Of a stretch of 64,000 bases of DNA, positions 45,891 to 56,734 are shown in pieces. This stretch comes from Psilocybe azurescens. Lineage: Eukaryota > Basidiomycota > Agaricomycetes > Agaricales > Agrocybaceae. Within the stretch, counting starts at the first letter, position 1; every line of letters starts with the position of its first letter. Both the position numbers and the translations under genes were made by a program. The stretch is taken from assembly GCA_023853785.1 (NCBI GenBank), contig JAJIRX010000567.1, forward strand, positions 868,001-932,000. Direction: 5' to 3'. Below the pieces are notes generated by a model, which was given only the letters and a program-made list of their open reading frames with translations, did no database searches and was not told the origin of the DNA.

Positions 45891-47405
45891 TCAACGTATT
45901 TCGACGCCAAACTGATCCTTCAGACGGGCCACGACCTGACTTTGTACGTGATTGATTTCCTCGTTTGAGAGAGATCTGTGTAATGTGAATGAGCGGTAAT
46001 AGGCGAACAAGTTGGAGTCATGATTCATACCTGTCCATTGAACGATAATTAATTCGATAGCAAAGACTTGTTCTATTGGTTTTGGGATGGATAAAGTGAT
46101 CAATCTAAGTGGCTCATTAGCAACCCAATACAAGAATCGACATCATGAGCACAAACCATTTTAACATCCTCTACCAAGTCACCGGCAGTATCGCGCACGA
46201 GATCACAGAAATCATTTTCATGCAGAATAGTATCCTGAGGAACCCAGAAACTGACGTCCTTAAAACATGATGGGTATTTGGAATATGGTTGGAAGATGTT
46301 AATTTTTCCCTGCTCAAACTGTGATAGAAACCGAGCGTCTGTAGACCAGAACAGACGAATGTCAGGGATCGAAAATAGCACCATGGCTATTCTTTCCAGT
46401 CCGAGTCCGAAGGCCCAGCCAATCTTGTTCTGAACACCTAAAAAAGATTTAATTTGAAAACCCATTGAATCCTCCCACGTAAATACGCACCTGCTGTGTC
46501 TAAAGTCGCTTGCCGTATGACGCCTGAACCCAGAATCTCTAGCCATTTGCCTTGAAAGAAGACTTCAACTTCAAAACTCGGGCTCGTAAAGGGAAGTACG
46601 CCTCAATCCAACGCACGCGCAAAGGCTGCTTCTTGCTAATCCCAGCAACATCTCCAAAGACGTTGAGCAGTAGATTATTGAGCGAGAGCTTGAGATTCCT
46701 GGCCACCAACTCGGAGAACACGGGATCGTGACCTGGCTGCACAGGGTTCGTCGCCGAGATGTGCGGTATATCCTCAATGACGATATTCGCCGTCGCCAAA
46801 AGGTTCGAAAGACGCTCGTTATCCTCCTGCACCTCCTTCATACCTGATGCATCTGTGTTGAATATCCGCGCGCCCTCAACCTGGTGGAAAATGGGATAGT
46901 GCGACGCGTCAATCTCGTCACGGCGGTATACATCGGCAGTCAATAACCACTTTGTCTCGCCCTTACGGAACATCTCCACTTCGTGTGCAGACGTATGCGT
47001 GCGCAGCATCATGTCCCTGTTCACATAATAACTATCCGTCACCGCGCGTCCCGGGTGGTCCAGCGGGAACGAGAGTTCGTCGAAGTTCTTGTACGGTGAA
47101 ACGAGGGGCGAGATAGTCGAGACATGCGTGAAGTCTGAGTACGCAGACTCAATCAAGGCACGCAGGGTGCTCAGAGGATGAGAAGGTGTAGTGTGCAGCT
47201 GAAGGTGTGTCTTTGATACGATAGCAGGTGTGATGTTAGTAAAGTCATCAATTGGAAAGCGTTGTCTTAGGATTTCGATGGATCCATTGGAATGAGATGC
47301 GAATGTCGACTGACGCGCCAAAGAGGTTTTATGTCGTAGACGGTGACAAGACACCAGAAAACGCGACGAGCATGTTTTTTGCCACCACAAGGCCGGCTGG
47401 GACAT
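45891..47405 (-). CDS. MSF1: Mitochondrial phenylalanyl-tRNA synthetase
   Basis: Monomeric class II synthetase charging mitochondrial tRNA-Phe. It starts [20 protein letters not shown] (basic presequence). Catalytic blocks: ENFDEL-like [97 protein letters not shown] (motif 3) and [16 protein letters not shown]. The C-terminal anticodon-binding fold has [19 protein letters not shown] and ends [10 protein letters not shown]. Four exons. Plus-strand A3 at 46588-46590 must be A4 to keep motif 2 on frame as [20 protein letters not shown]; otherwise the reading stops within 15 codons. MGE1 converges from the other side with 184 bp between the stops. Confidence 0.96.
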
Positions 47406-47431
47406 GAGTGAACGCTATTGACCCAGCAATT

Positions 47432-47437
47432 CACGTG
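47432..47437. promoter_or_regulatory. CACGTG E-box upstream of MSF1
   Basis: TCACGTGA palindrome, 26 bp before the MSF1 start codon. Confidence 0.4.
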
Positions 47438-48213
47438 AGTGATGGTTACCAATCGTTTTCCACCAAACTTGGTGTAGACGCTCTTTTCCAGCCAAAATAT
47501 ATTACGCAATATATCAAGAGTTTCTCGGTGTATATATTTGTAGTCCTTAAATGAAAAAAAAAAAAAAAAAACTGGGCCAGACCAGCTCATGATGATAATA
47601 ATAAAATTAACGTTGAATTGAGCACCCTCTTAGATATTTGATCAGATTTATCTATTTCTAAGTACTTCACTTATAGCAACGTACCTGGTCTATTCATTTT
47701 CTGCAAGGAATTAGGGACATATGCAAGACTCAAGAGAAATGGGTGTAAGTTGTAACCTATTTTGCGCACCACTTACTCATTGTTCAGTGTATATGTGAGC
47801 TCTATGAGGAATATATAACAGTTTTTCATTAAAACAGAGGGTGCATTTTTTGCAAGCATGAATTGACAATTTATCGAAGATGTTGCAGTCCAACTTTGGC
47901 TAATGGGAAAATGATTGGCAATAATAGAGTTGGAAAAACAGAATCTCTGAATTTTATTCATGGCGTCAACGAATACTACTTCTACTTTATGTACACTACA
48001 GTACGGATATCATATCTGCTCAAGGTCGTAAACAATACCCGTCGAAAGGGCTCGTGCACCAATCCTGTCGCCATGAAATGGACCAAGGTGAAAAAATATG
48101 AGGGTGGGGGTAATAAAGTCCTTCAAGGATAAAAAAACATAGGTATAACATCAAGAAGTCGTGAACGTGCAGGATATGATATAAAAAAACAAAATAAGAT
48201 TGCCCAAAACTAT
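47438..48213. other. AT-rich intergenic region
   Basis: Between the MSF1 promoter and the coiled-coil gene end. Contains a pure A tract of about 18 nt near 47552-47570 and AT-rich sequence. No credible ORF, RNA gene or repeat seen. Confidence 0.5.
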
Positions 48214-49556
48214 CTACCAATTTCCGAACCATCGAGCTGGTGGTCGTATGGGTCCGCGAACAACAGTGCGAGGTTTGCGGTTATCTTTCTCATCGGTGAT
48301 GACTTCAACAGCAGTGGTACGCGGGCTCCCGGCTGAGGTAGAAGGGCTTCCGGCTTCAGGAGATGGGAATGCAGCAAGACGCGTATTGGCGGGTGGGGGA
48401 ACGGTAACAGTTTCGGTTTGAACAACAGTCTTGGTTTGGGTCTCGTAAGAGACTTCAGAAACGACAATAGGTGGGAGCTCTTGATACTAAAGAATAGGTA
48501 GTCAGTAATGTTAACAAACAATTAATGAGGGGGGAATGCAAGCTGCCGATCAACCAGTAGGGATACGCCATCACGTGGCCCTACTTCGATCGCAATTTTA
48601 TGAAACAAGTGTCAAGACGCGATCTCATGTGAAGGCGTCTCGACTCAGTGATCGGCAGCTTACGAAGGACGAGGGGGACGAGATAAAAACACCGTGGTCC
48701 CCCAAGCCCGGACGAAGGTGGGGAGACAAGGGGCATGAGGAGTAATACGGACTGGGAGTGTCGTAGTGGTCATGATGGGACCCCCTTCGTCTCAGAGCTC
48801 GGAGCGGCGGGGGAAGGTGGCGGTACCTTGGGTTTTCGCTTCGAGGGCTCGTAGACATATTCTTCTTCGACAGCAGACTGAGGATCTCCATTTCCAAGGG
48901 CGCTAACAATCCCGATGAGCATTAAAGGACAGCTTTAATCATTAAGACGGCGCTTACATCAGTTGTTCCATGATCCATCCTTCACGACGGGAGGCATCGT
49001 GTTCTCTACGGTTGACGTTTTCTTCACGCTTGCTGATATCACGTTCTCTCTCGGCAATCTTGAGTTCACGTTCAAGGATTTCTTCGGCGCGAGGACCGCC
49101 CCAGCCAGCAGGGGCTAATGAGTCTTCTTTGACAATTTCTTTGATGATAGTCTGAACGGGAAGAGTTTCGGTGAGGGTGGTGGTGGTGCTGACGCATGCT
49201 GGGCAGAGAACTGGAGAAGGAGTAGGAATGACACCGCCTGGTGCACCAGCGAGCAGTTCAGCTTCACGTCGAGCAACTTCGGCTTCACGGATCGCAACAG
49301 CGCCTTCCCGGGCAATGAGGGCCTGTGTCCTCTTCGGGGTAAGATAGCTGAGGACTCCTGAAGGAGCAGAGGAATCCGAGGTGCTGGAGTTAGATGGAAG
49401 GGAGAGCATAACAGCTAGAACAGCGAGGACAAGAGATAGAACAAGTAGGAGAGTCGTGGATGAGATTGTGCGATGGTGGTGTGATGACGAACGTTCGCGT
49501 TCGCGGTCACTTCTGTGGCGACGTTCTTCATGATGGGAAGAAGATGGTTGGGCCAT
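48214..49556 (-). CDS. Single-span membrane protein with a charged coiled coil
   Basis: Function not recognised. Three exons; start chosen at 49556 (MAQPSSSHHEERRHRSDRER), though an ATG in frame at 49700 would add 48 residues. Residues about 35-55 form one membrane span (STTLLLVLSLVLAVLAVMLS). Beyond it lie heptad-like helices (AREGAVAIREAEVARREAEL, ERELKIAERERDISKREENV) and a C-terminal tail rich in Thr/Pro, ending PPARWFGNW. The second exon is short (SAVEEEYVYEPSKRKPK), and the last intron is about 340 nt, very long for this genome. A short N-terminal cytosolic head and a long lumenal or cytosolic coiled coil fit a membrane tether or a nuclear-envelope protein. It is divergent from the Nur1-type gene. 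Confidence 0.7.
48540..48661. repeat. Inverted repeat inside the long last intron of the coiled-coil gene
   Basis: AAGCTGCCGATCA (48540-48552) is repeated exactly in inverse orientation at 48649-48661. Inside are weaker pairs (GTAGGG/CCCTAC; GACGC/GCGTC). The 122-bp unit could fold into a long hairpin or be a tiny MITE; no target duplication is seen. Confidence 0.5.
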
Positions 49557-49863
49557 TCTAATCTTTTCTAGTAGGAAGTATGAGTATATAGCCAAGAATG
49601 AGTCCCAGGATAAAAAGCCAACCGCTAATAGATGCACTGGGCGACAAGGAGGTCGCGGTAGGGGCTCGTAGTAAGATCGACGTGGTGAAGGGAGAGACAA
49701 ATGCGCTGATAGAGCACTAGAGATTTAAGAATGTTCGTGAAGGGAGATAGGATGGTAACGCAGAATGGAGTAGAGAAAAGGGAAAAATAGATGGTGGGTG
49801 TTTAAGAGCAAGGGTAACGCTGCATTTGAACAAGCCCTTTTGCCGTTTTCATTGTTCAACCAC

Positions 49864-49882
49864 CACGTGTAGCGGGCACGTG
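49864..49882. promoter_or_regulatory. Twin CACGTG E-boxes in a divergent promoter
   Basis: Sites at 49864-49869 and 49877-49882, 13 bp apart, in the 467-bp space between the coiled-coil gene (start 49556) and the Nur1-type gene (start 50024). Confidence 0.45.
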
Positions 49883-50023
49883 CCCATTATTTAGGATAAC
49901 AATGACCATCATGTGACTTTATTGTGCTTCTCGGTCCGTTTTGATCTTTAATTCCTTGAATTTCCTCGAGCCTCCTGCCATCTGTCATTCAACACGCGTT
50001 TATCGCCCGCTACTGGCTCTCAG

Positions 50024-51373
50024 ATGGCTCTTCGACGCCTAGCTCAGGAGAATAGCGCCGCGTCATCCCCGAGGAGCCCCGCTGGTCCACTCCCTGCTTC
50101 TCCAGCGAGTGGTCTTGGACCGACTACTCCTCGTAGTCGTCTGTCAAATTCTTATGGCTTTCATCGTTCACCAGCAGATACTCCTTCCATATCCTCATCG
50201 GTTCCCTTTGACTGGGAGGCTGCACGCTCCAGACAACCTCCACCTTTCGCGACACCGTTGAAGAAATCCAGAAAAAGTGTGGCAACCGGAACCACCACAA
50301 CACCTCGCAAGGCTATTGTACGTAAGAAGGGAATATTTGAACGGTGGGTGATCCATTCTTTGTCCATTGTTAGAACTCTGGTTACTTATAGATTCATAAA
50401 GCATTCAAAATATGCCCTCAGCTATCGCCTTTGAGATTGCATTATTTCCTCAAAATGTGCCACTTCCCACGCCGAAAACATCTGCACGTATCATTGGAGG
50501 CGCTATTCATGTCTTCCACTTCCTAATACTAGCCAGAAATGACAACGAAGAGGGCTGGGATATCGTATCCGGGACCAATAAGAGTTCTTGGTTTGACTGG
50601 GTCAGTCAATCATGGATTTTTTCTATTGATATTATTTGCTCAAAGCGTCTTTCAATATTTCAGACGACACCTATCACCTTATTCCTCGTACTCTTCTCTG
50701 TATTCACTACCTATAACCTGGCCACGCGTACCCGCTCGTACAAGTTCCACCACCGAACCGACCCGCTTGCCTCTCCCCATGCTAAATTTGTCGTTACCAA
50801 TCTCGATCTCGAACCGTTAGCTCGTCCAGCTCTCGGCCGACGTATACGATCGAATTTATGGTATTCCTTTTGTATTTCTGGCGATTCTTGTTTGGCATGC
50901 AGCCACCAGCTCGTCCAACACTTCCGAAAGGAAAAAACCTCTCGTGTGCAAGAGTTGGAAGTCTGGGAGCCGAGTGAAATGGATCTCGAGCTGTTCAGTA
51001 TTTACTCACCTGCGCATGCTGTACTATGGCTGGCAATGGGGTCCTCGAGTTGGTTGCATTCCCTAGTAATTATGGGTATAGTAGGTTTGCAGGTACGCTC
51101 GTTCTTCGATAATTCAGATGGCAGTCTGCTCATCCTTGACACAGTTGAACGTCTTAACACATTCATATACCCAGCTGTTGAAAGACAGGCAAATTCTTGC
51201 GTCCGAGACAATGAAGGAATATAATGACGGCGTAAGTATTGATTTGCTGTAACTTCTATCATACTCATTCGTGCCAATCTTTTCAGTTCGTATACCCACG
51301 TATCAATCCAATTCGCAAAGACGTCGCCGTCATGACCCACCAATCAGAAATTGTAAACGTTTGGGAAGACTAA
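50024..51373 (+). CDS. NUR1: Nuclear rim protein Nur1/Mug154-like (DUF2418)
   Basis: In yeasts this inner-nuclear-membrane protein helps tether rDNA and heterochromatin. Five exons. Disordered Ser/Pro head (MALRRLAQENSAASSPRSP), basic patch (TPLKKSRKSVATGTTTTPRK), FERIQNMPSAIAFEIALFPQ, first span (WFDWTTPITLFLVLFSVFTT), RTRSYKFHHRTDPLASPHAK, then LDLEPLARPALGRRIRSNLW, second span, TSRVQELEVWEPSEMDLELF, a third hydrophobic stretch (HAVLWLAMGSSSWLHSLVIM) and QLLKDRQILASETMKEY to the end. Between 50868 and 50937 the frame slips: T4 at 50868-50871 needs one more T to read SFLYFWRFLFGMQPPARPTL, and A6 at 50932-50937 needs two more or one fewer A to return. The first intron acceptor used is at about 50402 (CATTC exon start). 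Confidence 0.75.
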
Positions 51374-51606
51374 ATAATTTACGGGCTAATTGTTTTCACG
51401 GATTAATGAAGTTAATGGCGTACATAATGACCCAGAAATATTAGATTCAGCAATTACATTTCGGGATCAGGAAAATCAATAAATGCCTGCACCCATTGAA
51501 GGCCATAACTTGGCACTGTCCGACACATTAATTCCGTTTTCGCTAGTGACTACAACTACAAGTACATGGGAATGTCACTGATACAATTAAGCGCCTCATC
51601 AAAAAA

Positions 51607-51692
51607 TGCCCATACCGAGAATCGAACTCGGGACCCTTGCATGGTCAGATATCCTCATAAGTACAATGCTCTACCAGCTGAGCTATACGGGC
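51607..51692 (-). tRNA. tRNA-Ile (anticodon UAU) with a 13-nt intron
   Basis: Full cloverleaf on the minus strand: acceptor GCCCGTA/TATGGGC with discriminator A, D arm GCTCAGCTGGTAGAGC, anticodon stem TTGTA/TGCAA, T arm CCGAG-TTCGATT-CTCGG. The anticodon TAT is at 51659-51657. A 13-nt intron (51655-51643) sits at the canonical place after nucleotide 37. Position 37 is G, where A is usual after U36, so the identity call is a little less certain than the gene itself. CCA is not encoded. Confidence 0.9.
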
Positions 51693-51945
51693 TTGATGTT
51701 AGCATTTGCATCCAGGCACTATGTACTGGGCGCCTCCTAATCAGTTTCCACTCCTTCCCCACGCTTACTTCTCACTCTGAACTAATCGACGATTATCATG
51801 TAGTATAGCGCCCTCCGAGGCTCAGTTAATCCCTTTTCTATTACTATTATATTTCCTGTCAAATCAGTCTCTGATAGGTGGTCATAGCATGTAATGAAAA
51901 GTTATGTTCGAATTCGGCACGAAATGAAATCAACGGACGACTCAT

Positions 51946-52920
51946 TTAACCTACAGGAGTAGCAGGATGGGGAGAAGGGGTTGGGTCGTCTGTCTCGTAG
52001 GAACCTCCAGCAGACAGATGGATGAATCTGCTTCCTACTCTTCTACTCTGCTCCGGAGAGTGTGATATCCATATTACTGCTTTCAAGGCGGTTTTGGCGG
52101 AATGAACCCTCTCTACTATGGCTTGTTCGACCAGAAGCGACGTTTCTTGGTCCAAAGCGGACGTGGGCTCTGTTTGACGAGGAATTTGAGCCTGCAATTC
52201 GTAAGAGAAGGCTATGAAGTTATACACTGACCGTCAAGTAGTAGTATCTCTGCAGTGTCCAGGGGAGATGGCTGCGGCAAGCAAAATGCGCTGACCTTCA
52301 CCTCCGCTGAGGTTCATCCAGGAACGGTGCCAGAGATCTGCCTGAATTTCGAAGGTCTCTCCAACCTCAATAGCCCGCCTAAGTAGTTCTTTTGTCGAGT
52401 TGCTGGTGTTGTTACGCGCCAGAGCTTCATGGGCTCGAAGCTTGGTGATAGTGACAAGAAAGTCGAACGGAGAACCAGGCAACAGGGAAGGACGCTGAGG
52501 AACGTACATAACTTTTGTTCTATAAGCCGGAATGCCTACGAAAGTATTAGAAGTGTGGCTGAGGAAACTCCAGTCGCGAACTGAATATTTGCACCATACT
52601 CCACAGCAGTCCTAGAAAGACTCTTCAACGGAGCAGAACATACTGTCCGACGAATTATCCCACATACCGTCCTCTATATACACTTTCACCGGTGTGCATT
52701 GTTAAATGGGAGATACATTTGAGCAGTGTTGACTTTCCCGACCCACTCCTTCCTTGCAATACCAATATGTCGCCTCATGACCACCTCCGTAAATTGCAAG
52801 GCAAATTGACCAGCTTTTAAGCATACCTTCATTGACGGTAAAGCTAATATTTGAGAATATATTTGTTCCCCTTTCAAGGTAGCAAGTAATGTCACGAAGT
52901 TCTAGAATAGGAGTCTCCAT
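51946..52920 (-). CDS. Soluble ABC-transporter ATPase, YbbL/FetA or STAR1-like
   Basis: A single nucleotide-binding domain of about 250 residues with no membrane span. It starts METPILELRDITCYLERGTN and has Walker A DILVLQGRSGSGKSTLLKC, a Q-loop VMYVPQRPSLLPG, the ABC signature LSGGEGQR and Walker B ILLLDEPTSALD (codon split by an intron after the Asp), then an H-loop WISHSPEQ. Five exons. The best family match by motif is the bacterial YbbL/FetA and plant STAR1 ATPases, which pair with a separate membrane subunit (YbbM/STAR2). No such partner is in the window. No frame break. A CACGTG site lies 62 bp upstream. Confidence 0.8.
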
Positions 52921-52982
52921 TTATCGTTGAGGGGCTGAGGCGAAGAGTAAGGGATCGGTAGCCGCCGCGCGTACTCAATTCT

Positions 52983-52988
52983 CACGTG
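52983..52988. promoter_or_regulatory. CACGTG E-box upstream of the ABC ATPase gene
   Basis: TCACGTGT context, 62 bp before the start codon at 52920. Confidence 0.4.
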
Positions 52989-53215
52989 TTGAAGGAGAAG
53001 TGACATCACTCAACCACCATCTCAGGAGCACTCAAAAGAGGGGTGTAACGTAGTGTGGTGTATTGTTTAAAAATACGGGCAAATTGTTATTCAACAACTG
53101 GCTAGATGAGAGCCGCGTTAGCAGCTTCGACAGATGTAAATTATGTTTGAGAGACAAATCACAGGCGAATGATCATCTACAATAAATAATATTATTGCTG
53201 AGCGACGTGTAATGC

Positions 53216-54464
53216 TCAAGGAGGGCCCATCATGCCCATCTCCTCCGGTGTCAAGGTGGTGCTTTCAATCATTACACCAACACCAACCTTTGCTGAATTC
53301 TGCACGGTGAAGGCAATTAACCGACTTTTGGAATATCATTCTTAGGCAATAACATACCTTGAAGTGATCAATCTCTCCAGAAACAAGGAAAGCGAAAGCT
53401 GGAACAAATCGTTGCTCGAGTAGCGCCGAAACTTTTCCAGTAGAGTCCACCTGTGCTCTGAAGGTTGCAACTCTGAAGTCATATTTGGCACCCAAAGTTG
53501 CAATGGCATCCCGACGGGTGGGAGCGGATAGGACCTGAATATCCGCAGCAACTTCAACCTTCTCGCTCAGTCGCTGCCAGTATGTAGCTTGAATGATACC
53601 AGAAGGTTGCAGCTGAGCAGTGGCGATCCAATTTTTGTCCGTACTCGTCAATTTCGCGAGGTAGGAGATAACCAAATCACTGGTATCCGGCGTAGGGCGC
53701 TGGTATAGAGCTTCTAGACCGAGTGCCACATTTTGGGTGATTGACTGTAGGTAGCTGCCAATGTAAACACCAGTCAGGTTGATGGGTGAAGGGTTGACGG
53801 CTTTGATATTAGCACTGAAATCTTGACCATGATAGTCGTGCTCCAACTGAATCATGCTCTGGTCCGCTTGTTGCGACAGCTGTGCAGAGTTGTTAGAAAG
53901 AGAACATGCCGACGACAGACACGTCACTGACCTGAGCTTGGGCTTTAAAAACATTGTTTGCACCCCAACCGTTGTTAAAACGGCCACTAATGCTGCCTTC
54001 ATGGTCTACTGAACCTTGAAGGAAGACCTGATTTGAAGTCAGCAGAGACATGCAAAAGTGAAGAAGCATCAAGCACCTTTTGGTTGGCAAAGACAGCCCC
54101 AAAGTTATAGGAAGAGGGAAGGGTTTGTGAACCCAGGGCGAAGGAGTGCGTCACTTGAAACAAGGGATTCACGGAAAGACTCTTTGTCAAGTCGGCACGA
54201 GCACCATCAAAGATGTAGTTGGATAAGTGGGTGCCTTCACGATATATAAGCTAAATAGTAGTCAAATGGAATGGCGGACATACCTTTTACTTCCTTTGCA
54301 AGATTTTCGACTGAACCAGGATGGGGAAGTCCAAGATCTTCGCGCCAACGGGCAAAACGGTCGTAAGCATTAAAGAAGGGGGAGATAGGGTTGAAGTAAG
54401 ATGGAACTATAGGAGTCGAGGATTTGGAGTGTGCATCCTCTTCAGGTAAGAAGGTGGAGGCCAT
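53216..54464 (-). CDS. TOM40: Mitochondrial outer-membrane import channel Tom40
   Basis: Beta-barrel pore of the TOM complex through which nearly all nuclear-coded mitochondrial proteins pass. It starts MASTFLPEEDAHSKSSTPIV, then FNPISPFFNAYDRFARWRED.  Barrel strands follow: SVNPLFQVTHSFALGSQTLP, YNFGAVFANQKVFLQGSVDH, GSISGRFNNGWGANNVFKAQ, QLEHDYHGQDFSANIKAVNP, LTGVYIGSYLQSITQNVALG and FRAQVDSTGKVSALLEQRFV. The end is LTPEEMGMMGPP, typical of fungal Tom40. Five or six exons, no frame break. Head-to-head with the first GT15 gene over 420 bp. Confidence 0.95.
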
Positions 54465-54884
54465 AAGGACGAAGAGAGAAGTGCAACCGTGGCAAGAGAA
54501 AAATTGGGCCAAACACGAGCAATCATTACTTTCTGGTACTTGGTGGCGCACACTCAATTTCACGCTTGACTTGTTACAATTGAATTCAGTGAATCCCTTT
54601 AAAATATTTTATATTCTGCTTTTCTTTCTTATTTGGTATTCTGTATTGTTGCCTTTAGCCAGAATTGGCATCAGTTGGGCGGATGATTTTTTGCGTTTCT
54701 ACCTGGCTGGCTCTGTTCCGCGGCTGATCTCCACTTTCTCTTACGCCCCTCTCCGTGTCGCCGTCCAATTCTTAATCTTGCCGAGATTAAGCCTGTTGCA
54801 CGTTATCAACCAGGTAGTATCCTAGTATCCGACTGATCTATAAGTAGCCTTGGACCACCTTTTTTCTGTTAGCCTTCTCCCCAG
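54465..54884. promoter_or_regulatory. Divergent promoter of TOM40 and the first GT15 gene
   Basis: 420 bp between two start codons. An ORF crossing it (54424-54825) is mostly antisense to TOM40 and promoter sequence. No CACGTG, no clear TATA box. Confidence 0.5.
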
Positions 54885-56734
54885 ATGTCTGGACGGCGCT
54901 TTGCCTTGATTATTTTCATCTCCGTCGTACGTCTAATCAACTCAGGTTTCAAGTTGTTTCTCATTATCGAACGTGTTGTAGATCTGCCTTCATTTTCTTT
55001 TGACTATTCTTCTCAAAGACTATGACAGCATACCTTCATTATCTGGGTTGAGTAACCGATTTGGCCCCGCGGCCTCAGAAGAGGCCAAGGAGGTGGAAAT
55101 TCAAGAAACACTCTTCGAGCAGAACAATGTTACCTCTATACGCTTTTTAAACGCTAATCTGTCGACGCATCAAGACCACATCTCTGACAACGCGAACGCA
55201 ACTTTTGTTCTTCTCTGTCGAAATAGCGACTTGGCAGGCGTCCTCTCGAGCATGCAGCAAGTGGAGGACCGATTTAATCGAAAGCATGGCTATCCTTGGG
55301 TGTTGCTCAACGAGGAACCGTTTAACGAAGAGTTTAAGCGGTGAGTTCAAACCGAGGCTATGTTGTCTTGCAAGTCTCAGACGCGCTATATATCTATCCA
55401 GACGCGTTAGTGTGCTCGTAAATTCCCCTATTCAATTTGGCCAAATTCCAGCCGCACATTGGTATCAACCTGAATGGATAGACGAAGAGATGGCCAGAGA
55501 TGGCCGTATGCGCATGATGGCACAAGGCATCATCTACGCCGGTAAGTCGTGCTTTCATGAGTTTTATGTCACGGTCGAATGACCGATATCGTAGGAAGCG
55601 TCCCGTATGTGTCGCAACGCTAAAATTATCTCAAATTCTAACACCCCATTTAGATACAGAAATATGTGTCGATTTAATTCTGGAGTGCGTTCTATGATTG
55701 GCATATTGAACCGGCCTCACTGATGACGGCCACCCCATTAGTTTTTTTTCCATCACGAGTTGCTGCAGCCTTATCGTTACTATTGGAGGTCAGTCCCTTA
55801 TTTTGGCCCAGTTTAACAAATATAACACGGGTTGAGTTATTTTGCAGAGTCGAGTAAGTATTGGAGATGTTAATTTTATCTTGTTATTCAACCTGATCAT
55901 CGTCATCAGACCTGATGTGAAATATTTCTGCGATGTGGACTACGATCCGTTCAAATTCATGGAAACAAATAAAAAGGTTTATGGTACGCATAAATCAGTT
56001 CCGGCGCTTGTAATTTGAATGATCAAACACTATTTCAGGATTTACAGTATCGCTAGTGGAATGGGAGGCAACGATACCAACCTTGTGGGGTGTCGTCAAA
56101 GGTTCGTTTCGCAGCGATACAGCTCCAATGTCGTCAAATGAAGCCCACATATCACAGAGTTCATCGCTGAAAACCCACAATATTTGGACCCGAATAATTC
56201 CATGGAATTTCTGTCTGATAATAACGGGGAAACATATAATCTTTGTCACTGTAAGATATCTAAACGATATGTTTTTCTTTTCTTACACGTCTTCACCAGA
56301 TTGGAGTAATTTTGAAATTGCAGACATGGACTTCTGGCGAGGGGAGGCTTACCAGAAGTTCTTTGATTTCCTTGAGACTAAAGGAGGCTTTTACTACGAG
56401 GTATGTTTTGTTTTCACACAGATATGTTTTTCTTTCTCTGACATCTTCGACAAGCGCTGGGGAGATGCACCTGTCCACAGCATAGCAGCATCTCTGTTTG
56501 CTGCTAAAGATCAAGTTCATTTCTTCCGAGATATTGGCTATAGACACAGCCCATTTCAACACTGCCCCACTGGTGAAAAATGGGTTAAAGGAAAGTGTTC
56601 TTGTGATCCTAATGATAGTTTTGGTGTGTTCATCTCGCGGGTTGGGCTTTTCCGGGTGCTGATATGTAGTATGATCGGCCTCAGACTATGTTCCGAACTC
56701 TTGCCTCAAGAAGTACGAGGACATGTTTTGGTAG
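54885..56734 (+). CDS. Golgi alpha-1,2-mannosyltransferase, GT15 (KRE2/KTR family), first copy
   Basis: Type II membrane enzyme adding mannose from GDP-mannose to protein-linked glycans. A short cytosolic head (MSGRRFA) precedes one span (LIIFISVICLHFLLTILL), a stem, and the GT15 domain: ANATFVLLCRNSDLAGVLSS, VEDRFNRKHGYPWVLLNEEP, YRNMCRFNSGFFFHHELLQP, VEPDVKYFCDVDYDPFKFME, CHYWSNFEIADMDFWRGEAY (containing the family's proposed catalytic Glu) and WGDAPVHSIAASLFAAKDQV. It ends PNSCLKKYEDMFW after a last intron of about 60 nt. At least eleven exons, one of just 6 nt (55848-55853) supplying part of the codons for R-V-E in the conserved WRVEPD motif. No frame break. Tandem with a second GT15 gene 558 bp downstream. 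Confidence 0.95.

Noticed and set aside
48625..48909. 94-aa minus ORF in the coiled-coil gene
   Set aside because: Mostly intron sequence; splicing the exon KRKPK to YQELPP gives a better continued protein.
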